A stretch of DNA of 6,482 bases from Sutterella sp. UBA1442 (GTDB taxonomy: Bacteria > Pseudomonadota > Gammaproteobacteria > Burkholderiales > Burkholderiaceae_F). The stretch spans positions 34,218-40,699 of the forward strand of contig DCTK01000093.1 of assembly GCA_002329575.1 (NCBI GenBank), read 5' to 3'. The first letter of the stretch is position 1. Every line of letters begins with the position of its first letter. Both the position numbers and the translations under genes were made by a program. Below the pieces are notes generated by a model. It worked only from the letters and a program-made list of their open reading frames with translations, ran no database searches and was not told where the DNA came from. Positions 1-6,209 of this stretch are shown one piece after another.

Positions 1-2486
1 CCGGATGGCTGAATCCTGCACGCCGCACACCTGACTTAGATAACAACTGGATTGGTTGCGATGAGGCCGCTGTTGTCATTGAAAATCATCTCAATACGGT
101 TGAGGTGCCTGCTATTGAACGGCACCTTGCTATGAAATTAATCCCCGACTCCGTCGATGCGTCAAACCTAATTTTGCGAGTGTTACCTCAATCCGAAAGT
201 CTTCTTCTGGGAATCAGCCGTAGCCTCTCAACTTCCATTAAACACTCAGTGTTCATGAACACATTAGGAGAAGACATCGCCAATGTGGCAGCTCTGGCCA
301 ATCATCCGTTGGCAATGGCCTCCAATTTAGCGAAATCACAAGGCAATCTCGCCAGCGAAATCAATTACCGCACAATGGCGCAGATTGCAAAAGATGCACT
401 ACCCAAAGTGAGAAATGCTTTGGAGTTTGTCATTCTGGCGTCCTTTCCTCTCGTTTTCATCATGATGATTGCCCTTGGGCACATGTCGATGATGTTACTT
501 CGAAGCTATCTCACGCTTTTAATTTGGATTCAGCTCTGGGCACCGATCTCTGCAGTCATGAATTATTTGATGGTAACAGTTGATGCTCACCCCATGAATC
601 AAATCATTGCAGAATACGGCGCTAACACCGTTTTTGCTGCCAACTTGATTCGAGAATTCGGTGCGAGCTCTCAGGCCATTGCCGGCTTTTTAACCATCAT
701 GGCACCCATTATTGCCTTTGCTATTGCGAAAGGTGGTGATATGGCCACCGCGCAACTTGCGGGTTCCATTATGGCGCCAGCGCAAAACGCCGCTCAATCT
801 CAAGGAGCAGGCCTCGCCTCCGGAAGCATTAACCTTGGTAACGCCTCTTGGGGAAATGTTTCCACAAACAATGTTTCCGGAAACAAAAACGATTTATCCA
901 CTTCGTTTACCTCTGCCGATATGCTTCGCACAGCTTCCGCATACGGAAGCGTCACTCGAGCCGGTAACGGTACCGTCACCGGTATGAGTGTGACACCGGT
1001 TTCCATGGGCGTGACCAACTCGGTGGGATTGGGAGATAACGCAAGCTCTGCTACTTCAAGTAGCCTTTCGACTAGTTTCGGGTATTCACAGTCTGTTAAT
1101 GCTTTGCAATCCATGGCAACTCAAACCAGTGATCGTGCGATGGCTGGCTTTACGCGTCTGTTGAATACTGAAATCAGTCGTCAATCGGGATTAATATCGA
1201 AGGATTCCTCGCAAATGTCGATGAGTGAAACGCTAGGTGCGAGTACTTCGCAAACACTTTCTTCTTCTTTGAGTAATTCTGAATCTGCTAGCATTCAATC
1301 AAATGGCAACGTTGGTGCCAATATTAATTTGAGTACCGAGCTCTCTTCGCCCTCGCGCCTTACACCTAATAACATAAGTCAAAACCTGGAGAAGCCGAAT
1401 AATGCTGACAAAGCTTTGTTAACACATTCGACTTCTATTGACTCCACCAGTACAAATTCTCACTTGAGCGATAATCTGTCCATTAAAAATAATGGGGCAG
1501 ATCCTTCATCGTACCTTTCTTCAGGCTTAAGCATTTCAACCCTACAAAATCGAATTGATACCGCTACAGGGCAAAACAGTTCGGCTAGCAACACTCAACG
1601 TCAAGAAGCGTACCAAAGTCTTTTAAGTGCCACACGTCAAATTGCTGAACGCACTCAAGATTCTGCCATTCGTAATGCTGCTCAAAGTTTTGAATCGCAA
1701 CTCACAAACGCGTTTAACCTCAGTCAATCTAAGGGCTTTGAGCAATCCAGTCATCGCGTAGCTCAGCAAAGTACCGGTTATGTCTCTAATCAAGACATCC
1801 GCACCATGATGGATACGTCTCCCCACGCTTTACAAAAAGCCACAGATATTTTTGGCTCTCCTGAAGCGGCTCAAAGCGCTCTCTTTCATAGTGCGCAAGC
1901 TCGCTCTTATTTCGCTCAGCAACTTCAAGATGATATCCGAGAACAAACTCCTGTGAATTCAAACATGCTACCTCTCAGCCCTCAAACTGTTGATGCGATG
2001 GGAAGAACTCATCAATCCGACTTTGCTAATGAGCAACAAGGAGCTCTTCATAACGCGATGGATGCCAACCGACTCGATGCGCGTAATGCTCAAACGCAAA
2101 CGATCGGTGACAAATCTGTGTATGAAATTCCTGATACCGGCAATATTGAAAAATCGGTTAACGCTCACCGATTGAAGACTCATGATCAGTCTTCTGGACT
2201 TGAACAATCCATACTTCAAGAGCGAGGGGCCACTAACGTTGCTAAAGCTTTATATGACGAAAAACAATCCGGTATACCCACAGTGATTAACAATGCTTAT
2301 CTTGGCGGTTTCCTTTACTCAAGTCCAACGCAATATCAGGAAAAATTGCATGATGAAAAACAAAATGTACCTGCTTTAAAACAAAGTCTTCAAACCATTG
2401 GAGAAAAATCACGTGATGTTGAGCTCTCTGAATTTGAGCTCATTACACAAAGAAACATGGGCAAGGAACGTTCAGAGGATCGCTAA
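1..2486 (+). CDS. traG: TraG-like conjugal transfer mating-pair stabilisation protein, 5' partial
   Basis: The reading frame is open from base 3, so this is the C-terminal 827 residues of a longer protein. The GTG at 105 is internal, because in-frame codons upstream continue without a stop. Visible residues 131-245 match the F-type TraG N-terminal domain: a DALPKVRNALEF segment, then hydrophobic stretches at about 140-165 and 168-192 (with WIQLWAPISAVMNY) and at 226-243 (IAGFLTIMAPIIAFAIAKGG). These are probably inner-membrane helices. From about residue 260 to the end the protein is hydrophilic and rich in Ser, Asn, Gln and Ala, with no further membrane segment. In the F system TraG stabilises mating pairs through its periplasmic C-terminal part and, with TraN, belongs to the type IV secretion system; it is also the target of entry exclusion. 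F TraG is about 940 residues, so roughly the first 100 or more residues may be missing. The family call is confident; a function for the long tail is not shown by sequence. Confidence 0.85.
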   Translation, partial: GWLNPARRTPDLDNNWIGCDEAAVVIENHLNTVEVPAIERHLAMKLIPDSVDASNLILRVLPQSESLLLGISRSLSTSIKHSVFMNTLGEDIANVAALANHPLAMASNLAKSQGNLASEINYRTMAQIAKDALPKVRNALEFVILASFPLVFIMMIALGHMSMMLLRSYLTLLIWIQLWAPISAVMNYLMVTVDAHPMNQIIAEYGANTVFAANLIREFGASSQAIAGFLTIMAPIIAFAIAKGGDMATAQLAGSIMAPAQNAAQSQGAGLASGSINLGNASWGNVSTNNVSGNKNDLSTSFTSADMLRTASAYGSVTRAGNGTVTGMSVTPVSMGVTNSVGLGDNASSATSSSLSTSFGYSQSVNALQSMATQTSDRAMAGFTRLLNTEISRQSGLISKDSSQMSMSETLGASTSQTLSSSLSNSESASIQSNGNVGANINLSTELSSPSRLTPNNISQNLEKPNNADKALLTHSTSIDSTSTNSHLSDNLSIKNNGADPSSYLSSGLSISTLQNRIDTATGQNSSASNTQRQEAYQSLLSATRQIAERTQDSAIRNAAQSFESQLTNAFNLSQSKGFEQSSHRVAQQSTGYVSNQDIRTMMDTSPHALQKATDIFGSPEAAQSALFHSAQARSYFAQQLQDDIREQTPVNSNMLPLSPQTVDAMGRTHQSDFANEQQGALHNAMDANRLDARNAQTQTIGDKSVYEIPDTGNIEKSVNAHRLKTHDQSSGLEQSILQERGATNVAKALYDEKQSGIPTVINNAYLGGFLYSSPTQYQEKLHDEKQNVPALKQSLQTIGEKSRDVELSEFELITQRNMGKERSEDR
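2474..2479 (+). promoter_or_regulatory. Shine-Dalgarno for the cistron overlapping the traG stop
   Basis: AGAGGA lies 6 bases before an ATG at 2486-2488 that shares its A with the traG stop codon (TAATG). This is a typical translational coupling signal. It shows that a gene followed traG directly, although only 19 codons are open in that frame today. Confidence 0.6.
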
Positions 2487-2919
2487 TGACTTTTCTTCCA
2501 AATTTGAGCTCCAATCGAAAGGCGCTTACGCCCTCTCTGAACTAACCTTGGTCGTAACTCCCCTTTAGCATCCATCTCTAAGAAAGGCGAAACTAAAATG
2601 AGCGCAACTAAAAAGTACACCGTATTGAATGCTTCTTTGGCATCAAACTTGATCGCCAGAATCGCATCTGCATATGAATTATTTTGCTTTGATGGTTTGG
2701 TTAAAAAATTAATGATGCGATGGGAAAGTCTTTTCAAGTTCTGCATAACCCAATTGCTCCTTATTACATTCCAAAAATCTTCTTTCTGTCAGCAGACGGT
2801 ATGGTTAACAAACACTGTCTTTCGTAATTTAACCAAATATGAAGGGGAAAAATCAAATATTTGCCATTTCAAACAATGATCCCATTGAAAAAATCTATGA
2901 TCCTGTGGACTTAATGTAG
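2486..2919 (+). pseudogene. Frameshifted remnant of an about 143-residue gene between traG and the GIY-YIG gene
   Basis: No single frame is open across this stretch, but protein-like sequence moves between frames. From ATG 2486 the frame reads MTFLPNLSSNRKALTPSL up to a stop at 2543. The frame open from 2541 continues through ISKKGETKMSATKKYTVLN to AYELFCFDGLVKK near 2708. A one-base step back at the A6 run 2703-2708 gives INDAMGKSFQVLHNPIAPYY up to 2824. A short piece, RNLTKYEGE, follows in the previous frame at 2823-2849. The last frame reads NQIFAISNNDPIEKIYDPVD and stops at TAG 2917-2919. Stitched together this is 143 codons plus stop, using the traG-coupled start and ending 18 bases before the next ATG. 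I do not recognise the family and see no clear signal peptide or membrane helix. The intact 93-codon frame at 2598-2879 covers only part of it; after about 2708 that frame loses the protein-like character. Decay, programmed frameshifting and sequencing indels are all possible. Confidence 0.5.
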
Positions 2920-2927
2920 ACAATTAG

Positions 2928-2933
2928 TGAGGA
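2928..2933 (+). promoter_or_regulatory. Shine-Dalgarno of the GIY-YIG gene
   Basis: TGAGGA ends 4 bases before the ATG at 2938. It supports that start codon and independent translation of the GIY-YIG gene even though the upstream cistron is broken. Confidence 0.65.
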
Positions 2934-2937
2934 TAAC

Positions 2938-3888
2938 ATGGCCAAAATTTCCGTTTTCGGCATGAATGCTGCATATCAATTAGGTTTTGAACGCATTATG
3001 GATGTGAGAGGTGTACGAACCATCTCTCATCTATTTAAGAAGGCAGAATTTCTTTCCGGTATTTACTTGCAAATTCGCCCTGGAAATCATGCCTATATCG
3101 GGAAAAGCTACAATTTGCCTGCGCGATTTGAACAGCATATTGCTCGTGGGGTAGTTATTGAAGAACTAGCCTTTAAACCTATGCGAGCAAATATTGTTGA
3201 CAAGATGGAAAAACAATTTATTGCATTGGCAGAAAGAAAAGGAATTGCGATTGACAACATCGCCCTTCGAGAAAAATTAGCAGTGGTGGATTCCGCAAAA
3301 TTTGATGAAATTTTAGATGAGGAAACTCGCAAAGCTTGGTTAACAACGGACGAAAACAAAACCGACAACCGACCCTTTCTTAAAACTTATGATGCCATGC
3401 ATCCTGGTTTAAGGCATTTACTAGACAAAGCTCGGGCACATCCTGTTTGGCCACAAGTTTATCCTGTCGCCAAAAACTTTATTGAGGAGATTATCCCTAA
3501 GCCTGTCGATACACGAGGGCTTTTCTGGAATGCTAATGCGTACACTACTCAAGTCGATGAAAGTTTCATTCCATTGATCAAAGTCTATGCTGGCTCGCAA
3601 AATATTTTGAGCTTAGGCTTTTTTCAATTTGTCCCCTTTGAGGCTTGGGGCTGGGTGAATATTTCGCAAAGTGCTATCGAACACATTGATGAATTGGCAA
3701 AAATTCTCCCTTTTGCCCGAGTCGAAGTTAAAGACAAAATCATTGAAATCTCGGCTTCAGCTCGATTTCTTCCATACGTAGTACAGAAAATGAGATTACC
3801 GCTTCGCACTAGCACACTAGCTTTGATGCAAACGAGTCTCTTGCAAAATGGCAATCCTGCTCTTGAGATACTTTTAACTGAAAGGTAA
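2938..3888 (+). CDS. GIY-YIG nuclease-family protein with unassigned C-terminal region
   Basis: The protein has 316 residues. The GIY-YIG signature is clear: GIY at 41-43, YIG at 53-55 in HAYIGKSYNLPARF, the expected catalytic Arg at 63, a His at 67, and a candidate metal-binding Glu at 91 in MEKQFIALAE. This domain (about 38-100) cuts one DNA strand in UvrC, Slx1 and homing endonucleases, so nuclease activity is likely but the substrate is unknown. The 37 residues before it and the 200 or so after it (including LFWNANAYTT and VPFEAWGWVN) match no domain I can name. No signal peptide or membrane helix is seen, so it is probably cytoplasmic. The ATG is supported by a good ribosome binding site and by a stop just upstream. 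It lies downstream of traG on the same strand, which suggests it belongs to the conjugative element, perhaps in DNA processing or in countering host or rival DNA; that role is inference. Confidence 0.8.
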   Translation: MAKISVFGMNAAYQLGFERIMDVRGVRTISHLFKKAEFLSGIYLQIRPGNHAYIGKSYNLPARFEQHIARGVVIEELAFKPMRANIVDKMEKQFIALAERKGIAIDNIALREKLAVVDSAKFDEILDEETRKAWLTTDENKTDNRPFLKTYDAMHPGLRHLLDKARAHPVWPQVYPVAKNFIEEIIPKPVDTRGLFWNANAYTTQVDESFIPLIKVYAGSQNILSLGFFQFVPFEAWGWVNISQSAIEHIDELAKILPFARVEVKDKIIEISASARFLPYVVQKMRLPLRTSTLALMQTSLLQNGNPALEILLTER

Positions 3889-3906
3889 GAAAAACCCTCA
3901 AAGAGT

Positions 3907-3972
3907 CTACATTTTTCGCCAAATTATCCCTACCTCGTTTAAAATCTCATAATCGAAATAGCAAAAATGTAG
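3907..3972. repeat. 10-bp perfect inverted repeat in front of the sugar transferase
   Basis: CTACATTTTT at 3907-3916 is the exact reverse complement of AAAAATGTAG at 3963-3972; two further pairs form if C3917 is bulged out. The spacer is 46 bases and AT-rich. The right arm overlaps the probable ribosome binding site (AGGG, 3971-3974) of the GTG start at 3982. It could be a protein-binding operator, an mRNA structure limiting translation, or a trace of a mobile element end. There is no T-run placed as in a terminator. Confidence 0.5.
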
Positions 3973-3981
3973 GGCTTCGCA

Positions 3982-4566
3982 GTGCGGGTCTTTTTTTACA
4001 ACTTTTTAAAACGCATTCTAGACATTATTCTTGTGTTGATCAGCGCCCCACTCACGGTGCCGCTGTGTATTGTCATCGCCATTTTGATAAAACTTGACAG
4101 CCCCGGTCCCGCAATTTATTGGTCCTCTCGCATTGGCAGAAACAGTAAGCCTTTTGCCATGCCTAAATTCCGTTCGATGATTATTGGTACTCCCAAAATC
4201 GGAGCAGAAGATTTTGTTGAAGCCGATCGCTACATCACAACAGTCGGGAAATTCATTCGCAAAACGAGTCTTGATGAACTGCCACAACTTTTATGTGTTT
4301 TGACCGGTGAAATGTCGCTTGTCGGTCCCCGTCCCCTACTTTTTATCGAAAGACGGATTCTTAAACAACGCCGAGAATATGGCATTGATCGTTTAGTACC
4401 AGGCATTTCCGGCTGGGCTCAAATTAATGGGCGAACAACAGTGACGACAGATCAAAAAGTTAAGCTTGATGCTTGGTACATGGAAAATCGATCATTAATG
4501 CTAGACATCAAAATCATTGCCTTAACCATCAAAAAAGTGCTCTTAAGGCAAGATATCATTCACTAA
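3982..4566 (+). CDS. Polyprenyl-phosphate sugar-1-phosphate transferase (bacterial sugar transferase family)
   Basis: At 194 residues this is the size of the minimal PglC-type monotopic phosphoglycosyl transferases. Family motifs appear in order: LKRILDI at 9-15, a hydrophobic membrane-associated helix at about 12-36 with prolines at 23 and 27, DSPGP at 39-43, KFRSM at 62-66, SLDELPQL at 96-103 with the expected catalytic Asp98-Glu99 pair, GEMSLVGPRP at 109-118, and PGISGWAQINGR at 140-151. Such enzymes move a sugar-1-phosphate from a nucleotide sugar to undecaprenyl phosphate on the cytoplasmic face of the inner membrane, starting a glycan repeat unit. The sugar cannot be told from sequence. 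Start: GTG at 3982 follows AGGG by 7 bases; an in-frame ATG at 3967 is followed at once by TAG, so the gene cannot begin earlier. No glycosyltransferase or polysaccharide neighbours are present in the window, so it may be an orphan or the edge of a cluster. It runs convergent to purF. Confidence 0.88.
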   Translation: MRVFFYNFLKRILDIILVLISAPLTVPLCIVIAILIKLDSPGPAIYWSSRIGRNSKPFAMPKFRSMIIGTPKIGAEDFVEADRYITTVGKFIRKTSLDELPQLLCVLTGEMSLVGPRPLLFIERRILKQRREYGIDRLVPGISGWAQINGRTTVTTDQKVKLDAWYMENRSLMLDIKIIALTIKKVLLRQDIIH

Positions 4567-4580
4567 TTTCTCGTTTCTCA

Positions 4581-4608
4581 TAAGATTTAAGGCAGTCTAA
4601 TGACTGCC
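4581..4608 (-). terminator. Probable intrinsic terminator of purF
   Basis: GGCAGTC at 4591-4597 and GACTGCC at 4602-4608 form a perfect 7-bp stem with a 4-base loop. Read on the minus strand the hairpin is followed by TTAAATCTTA, a moderately U-rich tail, and lies 37 bases past the purF stop. On the plus strand the hairpin is followed by CCAAACTTG, so it is a poor terminator for the sugar transferase. Confidence 0.6.
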
Positions 4609-4645
4609 CCAAACTTGTGACTGTGTGATTTAAAGTCAACAAGAA

Positions 4646-6148
4646 TTAATCATCTTGATGCGCTTGATGTTCCTTAGCACGAGCTTTAGCGGCTTGAGCT
4701 TGAGCATCAAGTTGAGCAAGGTAAGCTTCATCAATGTCGCCAGTCACATAGTGGCCGTCAAAACATGAACACTCAAATTCCTCAATGGCAGGATTCATGT
4801 CTTTTAAGGCTGATTTCATATCTTCCAAGCGTTGATAAATCACCGCATCGGCTTCCAAGAGCTTGGCGACTTCAGGGCCTTCCTTTCCATCTCCGCAAAT
4901 CAACTCGCCACGGGTAGGCATGTCAATCCCATACACATTGGGGAAGCAGACACGAGGAGCACCGCTTGCGACAAAGACCTTCTTAGCACCGGCTTGACGG
5001 GTCATGCGGACGATTTCCAACATCGTTGTGCCACGCACAATGGAGTCGTCGACTAAGAGCACATTCTTGTCTTTAAACTCCACAGCCATAGCGTTAAGTT
5101 TTTGACGAACGGTCTTTTTGCGCATGGCTTGACCGGGCATGATGAATGTGCGGCCCACATAGCGGTTTTTGATGAAACCCTCACGATAGGGAAGATGTAA
5201 ACGTTGAGCAAGCTGTTGAGCTGCGGGACGCGAACTATCCGGAATCGGCATTACAACATCAATTTCATCCACCGGGATTTGACGAGCTACTTCGTGGGCC
5301 AAGTATTCACCCAAACGCAAACGAGCGCCGTAAACCGAAATACCGTCAATGACACTGTCGGGGCGAGCCAGATAAACAAACTCAAAAGCACACGGCATCA
5401 AGCGATGTTCTTTGGCACATTGCGCCTTGCTCACATTGCCCTTGGCATCAACCCAAACGGCTTCACCGGGCTCTACATCCGTAATGTTGTTAAATTCCAG
5501 AGCTTCCAGGACAACAGATTCGGATGCAAAGAGAATCTCCGTTCCCTTGTCCGTTTCTTTTGTGCCGTAGCACAACGGACGAATACCAAACGGGTCACGG
5601 AAAGCCACCATACCCTTGCCGGCAATCAAGGCAATACAAGCATAGGCACCTTTAACACGGTTGTGTACGCCTCCTACTGCCTTGAAAACGATTTCTGGGG
5701 AAATCTTCGTATTTAACGTCAAACGAGAAAGTTCATCGGCAAAGATGTTCAAAAGAACTTCAGAGTCGCTTGTTGTATTGATATGACGGCGATCTGAGTC
5801 ATAGAGTTCTTGCTTAAGAGCTTCGGCGTTTGTCAGATTGCCATTGTGGACAAACATGATGCCGTAAGGAGCGTTAACGTAGAAAGGTTGGCTTTCTTCG
5901 TTACTTGCAGCGTTGCCTTGCGTCGGGTAGCGCACTTGACCGACGCCGGATGTCCCGAGCAAATTGCGCATGTCGCGCGTTCTGAACACATCTCGCACTA
6001 AGCCCATGGCCTTGTGCATATGAAATGTCAAACCGTCAAGCGTGGCAATCCCTGCCGCGTCTTGACCGCGGTGCTGCAAAAGCAGCAACGCATCATAGAG
6101 CCGTTGATTTACCGGCTCCTGAGAATAAAGACCAACAATCCCACACAT
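4646..6148 (-). CDS. purF: Amidophosphoribosyltransferase (glutamine PRPP amidotransferase)
   Basis: PurF catalyses the first committed step of purine synthesis, making 5-phosphoribosylamine from PRPP and glutamine in the cytoplasm. The 500-residue length is close to the E. coli enzyme (about 505). The protein begins MCGIVG, so Cys2 becomes the N-terminal nucleophile after Met removal, with no propeptide, as in the E. coli-type enzymes. The glutaminase domain shows HRGQDAAGIAT at 26-36, QVRYPTQG at 71-78, HNGNLTN at 101-107 and RDPFGIRPLC at 184-193. The phosphoribosyltransferase domain shows MPIPDSSRPAA at 300-310, NRYVGRTFIMPGQ at 328-340 and the PRPP loop VLLVDDSIVRGTT at 363-375. SCFDGHYVTGD at 461-471 is typical of proteobacterial PurF. 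The last 20 residues are a hydrophilic Ala/Gln/His/Lys tail, usually variable. The ATG has AGGAG 7 bases upstream. The gene lies 61 bases after cvpA and is probably cotranscribed with it. Nothing in it looks broken. Confidence 0.98.
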   Translation of the reverse strand: MCGIVGLYSQEPVNQRLYDALLLLQHRGQDAAGIATLDGLTFHMHKAMGLVRDVFRTRDMRNLLGTSGVGQVRYPTQGNAASNEESQPFYVNAPYGIMFVHNGNLTNAEALKQELYDSDRRHINTTSDSEVLLNIFADELSRLTLNTKISPEIVFKAVGGVHNRVKGAYACIALIAGKGMVAFRDPFGIRPLCYGTKETDKGTEILFASESVVLEALEFNNITDVEPGEAVWVDAKGNVSKAQCAKEHRLMPCAFEFVYLARPDSVIDGISVYGARLRLGEYLAHEVARQIPVDEIDVVMPIPDSSRPAAQQLAQRLHLPYREGFIKNRYVGRTFIMPGQAMRKKTVRQKLNAMAVEFKDKNVLLVDDSIVRGTTMLEIVRMTRQAGAKKVFVASGAPRVCFPNVYGIDMPTRGELICGDGKEGPEVAKLLEADAVIYQRLEDMKSALKDMNPAIEEFECSCFDGHYVTGDIDEAYLAQLDAQAQAAKARAKEHQAHQDD

Positions 6149-6155
6149 TTGTTAG

Positions 6156-6160
6156 CTCCT
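6156..6160 (-). promoter_or_regulatory. Shine-Dalgarno of purF
   Basis: On the minus strand AGGAG lies 7 bases before the purF ATG and fixes the start that places the catalytic Cys at position 2. No terminator-like hairpin is evident in the 61-base cvpA-purF gap. Confidence 0.7.
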
Positions 6161-6209
6161 AATGAAAAATTAAAAATTTCTTCTCATTCGCCGCCCTATA
6201 TTGTTCTTC

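Noticed and set aside
2431..2511. 11-base direct repeat AATTTGAGCTC at 2431-2441 and 2501-2511
   Set aside because: The copies are 70 bases apart, in different reading frames and without flanking similarity. Too short to support an attachment site or duplication.
2483..2746. 87-codon minus-strand frame with an AGGAG upstream of its ATG
   Set aside because: It runs against the operon, overlaps the traG stop, and lies opposite the plus-strand sequence that reads as a frameshifted gene. The ribosome-site match is likely chance.
2598..2879. 93-codon plus-strand frame as an intact gene
   Set aside because: Its first part is included in the stitched cistron, but in-frame sequence already reads upstream of its ATG, its ribosome site is weak, and after about 2708 the protein-like reading moves to another frame.
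2885..2916. Possible promoter with TTGAAA upstream of the GIY-YIG gene
   Set aside because: The best -10 candidates (TTAATG, TATGAT) are at poor spacing, and the stretch is better explained as the end of the broken cistron.
3924..3953. Possible promoter (TTATCC and CATAAT) in front of the sugar transferase
   Set aside because: The -35 match is weak and the region is AT-rich, so matches are expected by chance; noted only as possible.
4567..4645. Possible tRNA or attachment site in the gap between sugar transferase and purF
   Set aside because: The 79 bases contain one short hairpin but no cloverleaf, anticodon arm or T-loop pattern.
5204..5716. 170-codon plus-strand frame opposite purF
   Set aside because: It lies wholly antisense to the well-supported purF gene and shows no family motifs; a coding shadow.
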